The notes: generated from the sequence alone by a model not told the origin. A stretch of DNA of 64,000 bases from Mesorhizobium wenxiniae (GCF_002284535.1 NZ_NPKH01000016.1:62001-126000), one strand, 5' to 3'. Counted from the stretch's first letter, positions 1-9,376 are shown. Numbers and translations are program-made.

Positions 1-1
1 G

Positions 2-946
2 TATCTGTGGACGCTGCCGATGTTCCACTGCAATGGCTGGTGCTTTCCGTGGACGCTGGCCGTGCAGGCCGGCACCCATGTCTGCCTGCGCTGGGTTCGG
101 CCGAAGCCGATTTACGACGCCATCGCCGATTACGGCGTCACTCATCTGTGCGGCGCGCCGGTCGTCATGTCGGTGCTGATCAATGCCAGGGACGAGGACA
201 AGCGGCAATTTCCGCAGACGGTCACCTTCAGCACGGCCGCAGCACCGCCGCCGGAAGCGGTGCTGTCGGGCATGGCCGATGCGGGCTTTGCGGTCATCCA
301 CCTCTATGGCCTGACCGAGACCTATGGCCCGGCTGTCGTCAACGAATGGCATGGCGAATGGGATGGGCTGGAGAAGGGTCTCAGGGCGGCGAGGAAGGCC
401 AGGCAAGGCGTGCGCTATGCCGCGCTCGAGGATCTGACGGTGATGGACCCCGAGACGATGGCGGAGACACCGGCTGACGGCGAGACGATCGGCGAGGTCA
501 TGTTCCGCGGCAGCATCGTCATGAAGGGCTATCTGAAGAACCGCAAGGCGAGCGACGAGGCCTTCGCCGGCGGCTGGTTCCACTCGGGCGACCTCGGCGT
601 CAGGCATCCCGACGGCTACATCCAGCTCAAGGACCGCTCCAAGGACATCATCATTTCCGGCGGCGAGAACATCTCATCGATCGAGGTCGAGGAGGCGCTT
701 TACAAGCATCCCGCCGTCGCCTCCTGCGGCGTCGTCGCCAGGCCCGATGACAAATGGGGCGAGGTGCCGGTCGCCTATGTCGAGCTGAAGCCGGGCAGGA
801 CGGCGACCGAAGCCGAGATCATCGATCACTGCCGCGAGCTGCTCGCCCGCTTCAAGGTGCCGAAAGCGGTGATCTTCGCCGAAATCCCGAAGACCTCGAC
901 CGGCAAGATCCAGAAGTTCAGGCTGAGGGAGATGGCCAAGGGGTAG
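2..946 (+). CDS. AMP-dependent acyl-CoA synthetase, 3' part only
   Basis: The reading frame is open from the first bases, so the N-terminal part lies outside the window; about 314 residues are visible. The protein belongs to the adenylate-forming (ANL) family, which activates a carboxylic acid with ATP and transfers it to CoA. Visible hallmarks are the YGLTETYGP motif that binds the adenylate, the SGDLGVRHPDGY hinge region, the DRSKDIIISGGENIS motif, and the C-terminal PKTSTGKIQKFRLRE segment carrying the catalytic lysine. The family is certain. The chain length of the substrate is not: relatives include medium-chain and methylmercaptopropionyl-CoA ligases. No partner gene is visible and the next gene starts 160 bp downstream. 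Confidence 0.93.
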   Translation, partial: YLWTLPMFHCNGWCFPWTLAVQAGTHVCLRWVRPKPIYDAIADYGVTHLCGAPVVMSVLINARDEDKRQFPQTVTFSTAAAPPPEAVLSGMADAGFAVIHLYGLTETYGPAVVNEWHGEWDGLEKGLRAARKARQGVRYAALEDLTVMDPETMAETPADGETIGEVMFRGSIVMKGYLKNRKASDEAFAGGWFHSGDLGVRHPDGYIQLKDRSKDIIISGGENISSIEVEEALYKHPAVASCGVVARPDDKWGEVPVAYVELKPGRTATEAEIIDHCRELLARFKVPKAVIFAEIPKTSTGKIQKFRLREMAKG

Positions 947-1106
947 GCAGGTCAGCACCCATAATCCGTGTCAGATCATTGTTGGCCCAGCTAACCCAAC
1001 ATGAACGGAGCAAAAAAGATCCCTCAGTGTCGGATCGAGTGCCTTCCGATCGTCCTCGATACAAAACCAAGCCGACGGAAGAAGATCTAGCAGCAGGAGC
1101 ATTCCG

Positions 1107-1562
1107 ATGGAGAACACCGCGGTCAGCAAAGCGGGGCGGATCCTCGCCCTGATCGGGGTCATACTGCCGCTTCTCATGATCGGTGGGATGAAGTTCACGG
1201 CTGTTGAGATCGAGGCGTTGAGGCCGCTGATCGGCGGCACGCCTTGGCTCGCCTGGATGTATCCGGTATTCGGTGAAGCTGGTGCCTCTTATGTGCTTGG
1301 CGTCGTCGAGATCGCGACCGCGCTTCTGCTGATTGCCTCTCCCTGGTCGACGCGCGCCGGTGTGGCCGGTGGGGCATTGGCCGCGCTGATTTTCCTGGTC
1401 ACCTGTTCGATCATGGTTGCCCTGCCGATCTGGGAGCCTGCGCTCGGCTTTCCCGCGCTCGGTCCCGCCGGTCAGTTCCTGATCAAGGACATTGCGCTGC
1501 TCGGCATCTCGCTTGTTATACTGGGCGAAAGCCTGAACAGACTGAACAGATCGGCTACCTAA
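1107..1562 (+). CDS. DUF417 (YkgB/RclC-like) inner membrane protein
   Basis: A 151-residue hydrophobic protein with about four predicted membrane segments (roughly residues 12-30, 60-80, 85-107 and 122-142). The pattern matches the DUF417 family: KF near residue 31, P-W-aromatic before the first loop, LGVVEIATALLL in the middle and GQFLIKDIALLG near the end. In E. coli the family member RclC (YkgB) belongs to the reactive-chlorine response, but a transport or redox role has not been shown in general. ATG 1107 follows an AGGAG 8 bp upstream. It stands alone, with no regulator or RclA-like gene beside it, so its role here is not predictable. Confidence 0.75.
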   Translation: MENTAVSKAGRILALIGVILPLLMIGGMKFTAVEIEALRPLIGGTPWLAWMYPVFGEAGASYVLGVVEIATALLLIASPWSTRAGVAGGALAALIFLVTCSIMVALPIWEPALGFPALGPAGQFLIKDIALLGISLVILGESLNRLNRSAT

Positions 1563-1747
1563 GCGCATCCAAGTCGAAGGCGAGTGGCAGAATGACGTCA
1601 TCCGCATAGCCGCGCCAAATGGTGGGCTACTGCGAACTTGTGGGACGGGCACAGGTTCGCCGCGGCCACCGGACTACACATTCGACTAGATCGAAAAAGC
1701 CCCGCTGTGCAGCGGTTTTGCGATAACGCCATGCACAAAACAACAAC

Positions 1748-1791
1748 CTAAAGCGCGTCGCGTGAGGCCGGTTAAATGCGACGCGCTTTAG
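1748..1791 (-). terminator. 14-bp perfect hairpin terminator after the VOC gene
   Basis: Two perfectly complementary 14-nt arms (1748-1761 and 1778-1791) enclose a 16-nt loop. Read on the minus strand the hairpin is followed by a T-rich GTTGTTGTTTTG tail, as in intrinsic terminators. The stop codon of the VOC gene (1788-1790) lies inside the first arm. The same stem could also stop transcripts arriving on the plus strand, but the tail there is not T-rich. Confidence 0.65.
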
Positions 1792-2141
1792 CGAAGGTGC
1801 GAGAGCACGTTGAGCAGTTTGCCGGTCGGGTCGGCAATGAAGAAACGTCTTACGCCCCACGGTTCGTCGGTCAAATCGTAGACCACTCTGCAACCGATCT
1901 CGTTTGCGCGAAGATAAACCGCGTCGACATTGTCGACCTCGATCGACAGATCGGGCACCGGGGTGCCTGAGCCGCCCTCGCTGGCGATGCTGATCTGGGG
2001 GATGGTTGTTTCACCGGACGCCAGCGTGACGAGCCACCCGTGATCCATGACAGCATCGAGCCCGAACAGGTCGGTATAGAACTTCCGAACATCCGGAATG
2101 CTGTCTGTTGCGATATTCGAGACGATGCGCAGCACGGTCAT
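1788..2141 (-). CDS. VOC (glyoxalase/bleomycin-resistance fold) protein
   Basis: A 117-residue protein. The start MTVLRIVSNIATDSI was chosen because GGAAAGGAG lies just upstream of codon 2141; the frame stays open for 57 more codons upstream but without a ribosome site. It shows the paired beta-alpha-beta-beta-beta layout of the vicinal oxygen chelate fold: VRKFYTDLFGLDAVMDHGW in the first half, and DLSIEVDNVDAVYLRANEIG followed by GVRRFFIADPTGKLLNVL in the second. Members include dioxygenases, glyoxalases and antibiotic-binding proteins, and the sequence alone does not separate these. It is monocistronic and ends in a strong hairpin. Confidence 0.8.
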   Translation of the reverse strand: MTVLRIVSNIATDSIPDVRKFYTDLFGLDAVMDHGWLVTLASGETTIPQISIASEGGSGTPVPDLSIEVDNVDAVYLRANEIGCRVVYDLTDEPWGVRRFFIADPTGKLLNVLSHLR

Positions 2142-2191
2142 CCCAACTCTCCTTTCCGCGGCTTGGATGATAACGCATTGCTGCGCGCCGC

Positions 2192-2233
2192 GGAGCACGT
2201 CTTGAATAAAATGGAGCACGTCTTGAATAAAAT
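2192..2233. repeat. Perfect tandem duplication of 21 bp
   Basis: The 21-bp unit GGAGCACGTCTTGAATAAAAT occurs twice head to tail (2192-2212 and 2213-2233) in the intergenic region between the divergent VOC and TetR genes. Two identical copies suggest a recent slippage duplication. No function is evident. Confidence 0.85.
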
Positions 2234-2380
2234 AAGGCGCCCGATCACCTGAGCCTGGCGGGTGGCCCGTGCACGGCCCGCAGCAGGCTTCATTAACGCT
2301 GTTCACGCCCAAGTTGTGTCAACAGATGTCACCAGTCGCCCAAGACGGATAATGTCGCAGTTGACAGGCGGGTGATTTCG

Positions 2381-2420
2381 AATTACGAGTGACGAAATTC
2401 AAAATTCGTCACTCGTAATT
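2381..2420. promoter_or_regulatory. Palindrome with 16-bp arms upstream of tetR, probable operator
   Basis: Arms 2381-2396 and 2405-2420 are perfect inverted complements with an 8-nt A/T-rich spacer. The site ends 15 bp before the ATG of the TetR gene that heads the efflux operon, which is where TetR regulators usually repress their own transcription. There is no T-run after it on the plus strand, so a terminator is less likely. Binding by the adjacent TetR is inferred from position. Confidence 0.65.
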
Positions 2421-2435
2421 GAGTAATGAAACACG

Positions 2436-3053
2436 ATGAATAATACCCTAGATACCCTCGACAAGGCGGTCGACGTGGTCCGACAGGAGAATGTCGCGCG
2501 CATCCTCGATTGCGCGGAGCGGCTGTTCCGCCACTACGGCTACGGCAAGACCAATGTCGCCGACATAGCGCGTGAACTCGGCATGTCGACGGCCAACATC
2601 TACCGTTTCTTCGCCTCCAAGGTTGAGATCCACCAGGCCGTTTGCGGCCGTATGCTCGCTACTTGCTATCAACTGACCTACGACGCCTGCCATAGTCCCG
2701 GAACGGCCAGCGAAAGGCTTCGCCGCTACGTGCAAACGCATTATCAGTGGACCCGTGACACCATGCTCGACCAGGAGAAGGTGCACGAAATGGTGGTCGT
2801 TGCCATCGAACGCGATTGGCACGTCATCGAGAGGCATATCGACAGGATCCGCGGCTTGGTGGCCGAGGTGATCAGCGAGGGAATCGCAGCAGGCGAGTTT
2901 GCCGACCAGGATCCGGAAGTCGCTTCGCGGTGTTTCGGCGCCGCTATCATCACCCTCTGTCACCCGCAAATGGTCGCCCAATGCCTTGCCAAGAAGAATC
3001 GGGCGATGCCGGACGAGCTTATCGAGTTTGCCATCAGGGCTTTGAAGAAATGA
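2436..3053 (+). CDS. TetR/AcrR-family regulator of the adjacent RND pump
   Basis: A 205-residue protein. The N-terminal DNA-binding domain covers about residues 17-65, with ILDCAERLFRHYGYGKTNV, then the helix-turn-helix IARELGMSTANIYRFFASK, the classic TetR signature. The rest is the variable helical ligand-binding domain, ending in AIITLCHPQMVAQCL and a short tail. The gene lies 59 bp upstream of an RND adaptor lipoprotein on the same strand and directly behind a long palindrome. It is therefore likely to repress the tetR-adaptor-pump operon and to be released by a pump substrate. The effector is unknown. Confidence 0.92.
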   Translation: MNNTLDTLDKAVDVVRQENVARILDCAERLFRHYGYGKTNVADIARELGMSTANIYRFFASKVEIHQAVCGRMLATCYQLTYDACHSPGTASERLRRYVQTHYQWTRDTMLDQEKVHEMVVVAIERDWHVIERHIDRIRGLVAEVISEGIAAGEFADQDPEVASRCFGAAIITLCHPQMVAQCLAKKNRAMPDELIEFAIRALKK

Positions 3054-3112
3054 CCGTTTCCGCCCATCGGGCGGCGATGTCGACAATCCATCTCCAGTTC
3101 GGGAGTACGCAA

Positions 3113-4273
3113 GTGCCTTTGTCCAAATCCATCATGAACAGGGTGCCGGCTATTGGACCGGCTCTGGTCGTCGTCGCGGCGCTTGGGCTCGCCGGTTGCT
3201 CGCAAGAAAAAGTGGAAGTCAAGGACATCGTCCGGCCGGTCAAGGTCGTCGAGATCGCCAAGGCGAACGATACCCGTGAGCTCTCCTACTCCGGATCGGT
3301 GCGCGCCCGCACCGAGATGAATCTCGGGTTCCGTATTAACGGCAAGATCACCGAGCGCCTGGTCGACATCGGTCAGCGCGTGAAGCCGGGCGACGTTCTG
3401 GCCCGCATCGATCCCGCCGACTACGCCCTTTCGGTCAAGAGTGCCGAGGCCAGCCTCGAGGCCGCCGAGCGGCAGGTCGAGACAACGGGCCTTGCCCGCC
3501 GTCGTGCCGAACAGCTGTTTGCCAAGACCTTCGCGTCGAAATCGCAGCTCGAACAGGCCACGCTCAGCTACGATCAGGCGGTCGCCACCCGGAATTCCGC
3601 GCGCTCATCGCTTGACCAGGCGAAGAACCAGGTCCTCTACACCGACCTCAAGGCGGACAGGGACGGCATCGTCACATCGGTCACCGCCGATGTCGGTCAG
3701 GTGGTCGGCTCCGGCACGCCGGTTGTGACCGTTGCCGTCGATGGCGAAAAGGAAGTGCTGATCGCCGTTCCGGAAATGGATATCGCCCAGTTCAAGCCGG
3801 GCAAGAACGTCAAGGCAAGCTTCTGGTCCGACGATGCGCTGACGCTCGATGGCAAGGTCCGTGAAGTCGCCGGCAGCGCCGATCAGCAGTCGCGTACCTT
3901 TGCCGTTCGCGTCAGCCTGCCCAACAATCCGCGCGTGCTTCTCGGCATGACCGCCAACATCGAGGCTTCGGCGGCCAACAACAGCTCGCAGAGCGTATCG
4001 ATCCCGTTGAGCGCGCTGGCGCAAAAGGAAGGCCAGCAGATCGTCTGGACCGTGGACCGCAACGGCGAGACCGTCCATGCGCGTCCGATCAAGGTGGCCG
4101 AATTCACCGCCGACGGCGTGCATGTTGCCGAAGGATTGAACCCCGGCGACGTCGTCGTTGCGGCGGGCACGCAATTCATGACCGAGAATCTGAAGGTCAA
4201 GCTGACCGGCGATGCGGTGCAGCAGTCCGCATCGGCGGACGACGATGGCGACGCCGCCAAGCGCGTCCGCTGA
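3113..4273 (+). CDS. RND efflux periplasmic adaptor lipoprotein (membrane fusion protein)
   Basis: A 386-residue adaptor that bridges an inner-membrane RND pump to an outer-membrane channel. Start GTG 3113 is preferred because GGGAG lies 7 bp upstream and the product begins with a lipoprotein signal peptide ending in the lipobox LAGC near residue 29. The frame remains open much further upstream, into tetR. The body has the biotinyl-lipoyl half motifs (VKPGDVLARIDPADY), a coiled-coil hairpin (about residues 105-180), the second lipoyl half (TDLKADRDGIVTSVTADVGQ) and beta-barrel and membrane-proximal domains. It is followed 244 bp later by the pump gene. No outer-membrane factor gene is present, so a shared TolC-like channel is expected. 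Confidence 0.92.
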   Translation: MPLSKSIMNRVPAIGPALVVVAALGLAGCSQEKVEVKDIVRPVKVVEIAKANDTRELSYSGSVRARTEMNLGFRINGKITERLVDIGQRVKPGDVLARIDPADYALSVKSAEASLEAAERQVETTGLARRRAEQLFAKTFASKSQLEQATLSYDQAVATRNSARSSLDQAKNQVLYTDLKADRDGIVTSVTADVGQVVGSGTPVVTVAVDGEKEVLIAVPEMDIAQFKPGKNVKASFWSDDALTLDGKVREVAGSADQQSRTFAVRVSLPNNPRVLLGMTANIEASAANNSSQSVSIPLSALAQKEGQQIVWTVDRNGETVHARPIKVAEFTADGVHVAEGLNPGDVVVAAGTQFMTENLKVKLTGDAVQQSASADDDGDAAKRVR

Positions 4274-4517
4274 CGGCCAAGAATAAAACGGCTTTTCCTC
4301 GCATCGGCGCAAGCCGCGAGCTCAAGCGGTTCATGGTTTCCGGGCGGCAGGTGCCCGGGTGTCGAGACGTAAGGTCGATGTGACTCCCCACATCGATCCC
4401 CGCGTCCCACCGCGATGAGTGTCTCTCCGCTCGGAAAGCCTCGCCGCCCGGAAGCATTAGAAGTTCCGTGGGCATGCCATGTGCGTGCGCTGACGATCAG
4501 ACAAATGGACTGGCGCT

Positions 4518-7500
4518 ATGACCACCGACACCAATGAGAAGCGGCCCTTCAATCTTTCGCGCTGGGCAATCGGGCACCCGAGCATTGCGCGGTTCCTGTT
4601 CGGCCTGATCATCGTTGCCGGCGCGCTCGGCCTAATGCGCATGGGCCAGAAGGAAGACCCGGACTTCACCTTCCGCGTCATGGTGGTCCAGGCTGTCTGG
4701 CCGGGGGCCTCGATCCAGGAGATGGAGGACCAGGTCGTCAACAAGATCGAGCGCAAGCTGCAGGAAACGCCCCATCTCGATTTCGTCCGTTCCTACACGC
4801 GCGCCGGCAGCGCCATCATCACCTTGCAGGTGGAAGGCGACACCAATCCCACGCAGGTCGCGGATGCCTTTTACCAGGTACGCAAGAAGGTCGGCGATAT
4901 CGCCAATGAGCTGCCTCAAGGGCTGCTTGGGCCCTACTTCAACGATGAGTTCGGCGACACTTTCATCACCCTGCATTCGATCAGCGGCGACGGCTACAGC
5001 TATCCCGAGCTGAAGAAACTAGCCATCCAGGCGCGTGACATGCTGCTGACGACGCCCGGCGTCGAGAAGGCCGTGATCATCGGCGACCAGCCGGAAAAAC
5101 TCTATATCGACGTTTCGTCCAAGGTGCTTGCCGAGCGTGGCCTGACGCTCACCGATCTGCAGAACGCGATCAAGGGCCAGAACAATGTCGATCCGGCAGG
5201 CTCGGTCGATACCGGCCAGCGTTCGGTGCGCATCTCGGTCGAAGGCAACGTGACGGAGGCGGCCGACATCCGCGAACTTCGCCTGCGCGCCGGCAACCAG
5301 GTGACGCGCCTCGGCGACATCGCAACCGTGACCACAGGCCTCGAAGACCCCAATCAGCGCAAATACCGCTTCAACGGCCACGACAGTGTCCAGGTCGGCG
5401 TCGTCATGGCCAAGGGCTTCAACGTCACCGATGTCGGCAAGGAGGTCGAGGCGACCTATCACCGCTTCGAAGAAGCGTTGCCTTACGGCGTTTCGGTCGA
5501 TCAGATCGCCGACCAGCCGGAAGTCGTGCGGGAAGCGGTGAGCGAGTTCATGAAAGCGCTTGGCGAGGCGCTGCTGATCGTGCTTGTCGTCTCGTTCTTG
5601 ACGATCGGCTGGCGTTCGGGCCTGGTGATCGCGATCACCATTCCGCTCGTTTTGGCCGCCACCTTCGCCATCATGTACGAGATCGGCATCGATCTGCAGC
5701 GCATTTCACTCGGCGCGCTGATCATCGCGCTCGGTCTGCTCGTCGACGACGCGATGATCGTCGTCGAAATGATGGAGCGCAAGCTCGAGGAAGGACTGGT
5801 CAAAATCGAGGCGGCGAGCTTCGCCTATACCTCGACGGCCTTCCCGATGCTGAGCGGCACGCTGATCACCACCGCCGGCTTCATCCCGGTCGGCTTCGCG
5901 GCCTCGACGGCCGGTGAATACGTACGCACGCTTTTCTACGTCGTCGGCATCGCGCTGGTCGTGTCCTGGTTCGTGGCGGTCTACTTCACGCCGTGGCTCG
6001 GTCACATGATCCTCAAGCAGCGAAAACACGCCGGCAACCACCACGATGTCTTCGACACGCGCTTCTACCGCCGGCTTCGCGCCACCGTCGGCTGGTCCGT
6101 GCGCCACCGCATCATCGTGCTGGTCATGACGCTGGTGACCTTCGCCACCAGCCTGTGGGCGTTCCAGTTCATTCCGCAGAATTTCTTCCCGCAGTCGTCG
6201 CGTCCGGAAATCCTCGTCGACCTCTGGCTGCCGGAAGGCACCAGCATCAAGGAAGTCGAGACGCAGGCCAAGGCGCTCGAAACCAGGATGATGGACGACA
6301 AGGACAAGCGCTTCATCGCCACCTATATCGGTGAGGGCGCGCCGCGCTTCTTCTTGCCGCTCGACCAGCAGCTTCGCAATCCGAACTTCGCCCAGCTTCT
6401 GGTGATGGCCAATGACGAACCGGCCCGTGAACGGCTGATCGTCAAGCTGCGCACCATTCTGGCCGAGGATTTCCCGTCGGTCCGTGCCAAGGTTGATCGC
6501 CTGTTCCTCGGGCCGCCCACGGGCTGGCCGGTGCAGATGCGCGTCATGGGCCCGGATCGCCAGGAGGTGCGCCGCATCGCCGACGAGGTGAAGGCGAAGT
6601 TCCAGGCAAATCCGCTGCTCGGCGCCGTTCACGACGACTGGCTGGAGCCGGTGCCGGAGATGAAGCTGGTGATCGACCAGGATCGCGCCCGTGCGCTCGG
6701 CGTCACCTCGCAGCGCATCCGCCAGATGCTGCAGGCGACCATGTCGGGGGCGCCGCTCGATGATTTCCGCGACGGCGAGGAGACCGTTTCGATCGTCGCC
6801 CGAGAACCGGAAGCAAGCCGACACCTGCTGTCGGCGGTCGACTCCGTCTCTATCCCGACGGATTTCGGTGGCTTTGTGCCGCTGTCGCAGGTCGCCAAGG
6901 TCGTACCGGTGCTGGAGCAAGGCGTCGAGTGGCGGCGCGACCGCCTCCCGACCATCAGCGTGCGTGCCACGTTGCCGGATGGCGTGCAGTCGAACGATGT
7001 CGTCATGAAGATGTATAGCGAGATGCAAAGCCTGCGCGACGGTCTGGCGCCCGGCTACAACATCGAGATCCAGGGCGGCGCCGAGGATTCGGCCGAAAGC
7101 CAGGCCTCCATTGCTGCGAAAGCTCCAATCATGCTGGCTGTCATCGTCGTGCTGCTGATGATCCAATTGCAGCATTTCGGCAAGGCGATGCTGGTGCTGG
7201 CGACCGGCCCGCTCGGCATCATCGGCGCTGCGGCGGCACTTTTGATCAGTGGCGCGCCCTTCGGCTTCGTCGCCATCCTCGGCGTGATCGCCCTACTCGG
7301 CATCATCATGCGCAACTCGATCATCCTGGTCGACCAGATCGACCAGGATATAGCGGCCGGCATGGAGCGCTCGGAGGCCATTATCGGCTCGGCGGTCCGC
7401 CGTTTCCGGCCGATCATGCTGACCGCGCTGACGGCGGTCCTGGCGCTGATCCCGATCTCGCGCGGCGTCTTCTGGGGTCCGCTCGCCTATGCCATGATGG

Positions 7501-7664
7501 GCGGCATCCTCGTTGCCACGGTGCTCACTATACTCGTCCTTCCGGCAGGCTATGCCTTGTTCTTCGGCAGGGAGCGCAAGAAGGCCGAGGATGCGGAGCA
7601 GGCGGCCGAGCCGGAGCTGGCAGAAAACGACGACAGGCCGCGACTGGCTCTGGCCGCCGAATAG
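4518..7664 (+). CDS. RND multidrug efflux permease (HAE1 family, TriC-like)
   Basis: A 1048-residue proton-driven pump, the full family length. The N-terminal cytoplasmic stretch and first membrane helix are followed by GQKEDPDFTFRVMVVQAVWPG, a form typical of the TriC-like branch. A first periplasmic loop (about 40-330), six helices, a second periplasmic loop and six further helices follow. The fourth helix carries LGLLVDDAMIVVE, with the paired Asp residues used for proton relay, and the C-terminal half has IIMRNSIILVDQID. It forms an operon with the upstream adaptor and TetR gene. Substrates cannot be read from sequence; TriABC-type pumps export triclosan and organic solvents or detergents. 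Confidence 0.95.
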   Translation: MTTDTNEKRPFNLSRWAIGHPSIARFLFGLIIVAGALGLMRMGQKEDPDFTFRVMVVQAVWPGASIQEMEDQVVNKIERKLQETPHLDFVRSYTRAGSAIITLQVEGDTNPTQVADAFYQVRKKVGDIANELPQGLLGPYFNDEFGDTFITLHSISGDGYSYPELKKLAIQARDMLLTTPGVEKAVIIGDQPEKLYIDVSSKVLAERGLTLTDLQNAIKGQNNVDPAGSVDTGQRSVRISVEGNVTEAADIRELRLRAGNQVTRLGDIATVTTGLEDPNQRKYRFNGHDSVQVGVVMAKGFNVTDVGKEVEATYHRFEEALPYGVSVDQIADQPEVVREAVSEFMKALGEALLIVLVVSFLTIGWRSGLVIAITIPLVLAATFAIMYEIGIDLQRISLGALIIALGLLVDDAMIVVEMMERKLEEGLVKIEAASFAYTSTAFPMLSGTLITTAGFIPVGFAASTAGEYVRTLFYVVGIALVVSWFVAVYFTPWLGHMILKQRKHAGNHHDVFDTRFYRRLRATVGWSVRHRIIVLVMTLVTFATSLWAFQFIPQNFFPQSSRPEILVDLWLPEGTSIKEVETQAKALETRMMDDKDKRFIATYIGEGAPRFFLPLDQQLRNPNFAQLLVMANDEPARERLIVKLRTILAEDFPSVRAKVDRLFLGPPTGWPVQMRVMGPDRQEVRRIADEVKAKFQANPLLGAVHDDWLEPVPEMKLVIDQDRARALGVTSQRIRQMLQATMSGAPLDDFRDGEETVSIVAREPEASRHLLSAVDSVSIPTDFGGFVPLSQVAKVVPVLEQGVEWRRDRLPTISVRATLPDGVQSNDVVMKMYSEMQSLRDGLAPGYNIEIQGGAEDSAESQASIAAKAPIMLAVIVVLLMIQLQHFGKAMLVLATGPLGIIGAAAALLISGAPFGFVAILGVIALLGIIMRNSIILVDQIDQDIAAGMERSEAIIGSAVRRFRPIMLTALTAVLALIPISRGVFWGPLAYAMMGGILVATVLTILVLPAGYALFFGRERKKAEDAEQAAEPELAENDDRPRLALAAE

Positions 7665-7731
7665 AGCTGTTGGCAGATGTGACGTCCAGGGGTTAAATCC
7701 GCCCACCGGCAGAGCTCTGGAGGAGGACGTC

Positions 7732-9225
7732 ATGACCGTAGCTCAGACACCGGTGGCGCTGCGCCAGCCGATCGACGGACGCCACCGTCAGATGTTCGTC
7801 GATGGCGCCTGGGTCGACGCCCGCTCGGGCCGCACCATGGAGACCCGCAATCCAGCCACCGGCGCGGTCATTGCCACGGTGCCGCGCGGCGACCGCGATG
7901 ATATCGAGCTGGCGGTGGCCGCGGCGCGCCGGGCCTTCGATGGGCTGTGGAGCCGGTATAAGCCTTACGAGCGACAGGTGCTGCTCCTCAGGATCGCCGA
8001 CCTCTTCGAAAAGCACTGGGAGGAGATCAGTCGCTCGGACACGACCGACATGGGCATGCCGATCGTGCGTACCCGCGCCAACCGCAACCGCGTCATCGGT
8101 ATGCTGCGCTACTACGCCGGCATGGCGACGTCCCTGCATGGCGAGACGATTGAGAACTCGCTGCCGGGCGAAATCGTCTCCTTCACGCGCAAGGAGCCGG
8201 TCGGCGTCGTCGGCGCCATTATCCCCTGGAACGCACCGACGGCCGCTTCGATCTGGAAGATCGGGCCAGCGCTTGCCGCGGGCTGCACCGTGGTGCTGAA
8301 ACCTTCGGAAGAGGCGCCGCTGACGCCGCTTCTGATCGCCGACATCATGAACGAGGCCGGCGTTCCGCCAGGCGTCGTCAACATCGTAACCGGCACCGGT
8401 GCGGAGGCAGGTGCCGCTCTTTCCGAGCATATGGGCGTCGACAAGATCGTCTTCACCGGCTCGACGGCAACGGGCCAATCGATCGTCCGCGCCTCGGCCG
8501 GCAACCTCAAACGCGTCTCGCTGGAGCTTGGCGGCAAGTCGCCGGTCATCGTCTGCGCCGACGCCGATCTCGACAGGGCGGTGCCGGTCGCGGCGATGTC
8601 GGTGTTCGCCAATTCCGGCCAGATCTGCATCGCCGGCTCGCGCCTGTTCGTCGAACGCTCCATCCATGACGAGTTCGTCGAGCGCCTGGCGGTCTATGCC
8701 AAGGGCCTCAGGATCGGCGACGGCATCGACCCGGCGACCCAGATCGGCCCGCTCGTCTCCGAAAAGCAGCTGCAACGGGTCGCCTCGTATCTCGAGGCCG
8801 GCACGGCTGAGGGCGCGACCCTCGTCACCGGCGGTGAACGCCTTATGGAGGGTGCGCTGGCCGCCGGCAATTTCGTCGCGCCGACGGTTTTTGCCGGTGT
8901 CTCGGACGACATGAGGATCGCGCGCGAGGAAATCTTCGGGCCGGTCATCTCGGCATTGCCGTTCGATACGCTCGACGAGGCGGTCGAGCGAGCCAACAAC
9001 ACGCCCTACGGTCTTGCCGCAGGGGTGTTCACCCAAAATCTCGCCACTGCCCACCAGCTTTCCAGGAAAATCCGCGCCGGCTCGGTCTGGGTGAACACCT
9101 ATCACGCCATCGATCCGGCCATGCCTTTCGGCGGCTACAAGATGAGCGGCTACGGCCGCGAGGGCGGTGCAGAGCACCTCGACGAGTATCTCAACACCAA
9201 GGGCGTGTTCATCAAGATCGATTGA
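7732..9225 (+). CDS. NAD(P)-dependent aldehyde dehydrogenase
   Basis: A 497-residue enzyme of the ALDH superfamily. ATG 7732 follows GGAGGAGGA at ideal distance; the longer open frame reaching back into the RND gene is not used. Visible catalytic parts are the nucleotide-binding IPWNAPT (about residue 164), the FTGSTATG cofactor loop (241-248), the general base Glu265 in LELGGKSP and the nucleophile Cys299 in NSGQICIAGSR. It oxidises an aldehyde to the acid. The best family guess is a betaine-aldehyde or general aliphatic type. It lies 67 bp after the pump gene on the same strand and faces the methylamine island, so an involvement in amine-derived aldehydes is possible but not shown. Confidence 0.93.
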   Translation: MTVAQTPVALRQPIDGRHRQMFVDGAWVDARSGRTMETRNPATGAVIATVPRGDRDDIELAVAAARRAFDGLWSRYKPYERQVLLLRIADLFEKHWEEISRSDTTDMGMPIVRTRANRNRVIGMLRYYAGMATSLHGETIENSLPGEIVSFTRKEPVGVVGAIIPWNAPTAASIWKIGPALAAGCTVVLKPSEEAPLTPLLIADIMNEAGVPPGVVNIVTGTGAEAGAALSEHMGVDKIVFTGSTATGQSIVRASAGNLKRVSLELGGKSPVIVCADADLDRAVPVAAMSVFANSGQICIAGSRLFVERSIHDEFVERLAVYAKGLRIGDGIDPATQIGPLVSEKQLQRVASYLEAGTAEGATLVTGGERLMEGALAAGNFVAPTVFAGVSDDMRIAREEIFGPVISALPFDTLDEAVERANNTPYGLAAGVFTQNLATAHQLSRKIRAGSVWVNTYHAIDPAMPFGGYKMSGYGREGGAEHLDEYLNTKGVFIKID

Positions 9226-9340
9226 GTCTCACGCGGGATAATAAAACCCGCCTCGGCGGCGGCTTATCGGTGCCAATCGGCACTACAGCTAATCACTAGC
9301 ATAACTTCCGAACAAAGCAAGAACAAAGTGCAAGGGGATC

Positions 9341-9359
9341 GAGCGCGCATCGCGCGCTC
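9341..9359 (+). terminator. GC-rich hairpin between convergent genes
   Basis: Arms 9341-9348 and 9352-9359 are perfect 8-bp complements with a 3-nt loop, followed on the plus strand by AATCTTT. It lies between the convergent aldehyde dehydrogenase and APC permease genes and could end the plus-strand transcript. The weak T-tract keeps confidence low. Confidence 0.4.
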
Positions 9360-9376
9360 AATCTTTGAGGCGGAGG

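Noticed and set aside
4274..4517. Possible missing gene between adaptor and pump
   Set aside because: No frame with a ribosome site and coding bias fills the 244 bp, and no strong hairpin was seen. It is treated as an untranslated spacer.
5706..7175. 489-aa minus-strand open frame opposite the first RND pump
   Set aside because: Same reason: antisense to a certain gene, with no motif.
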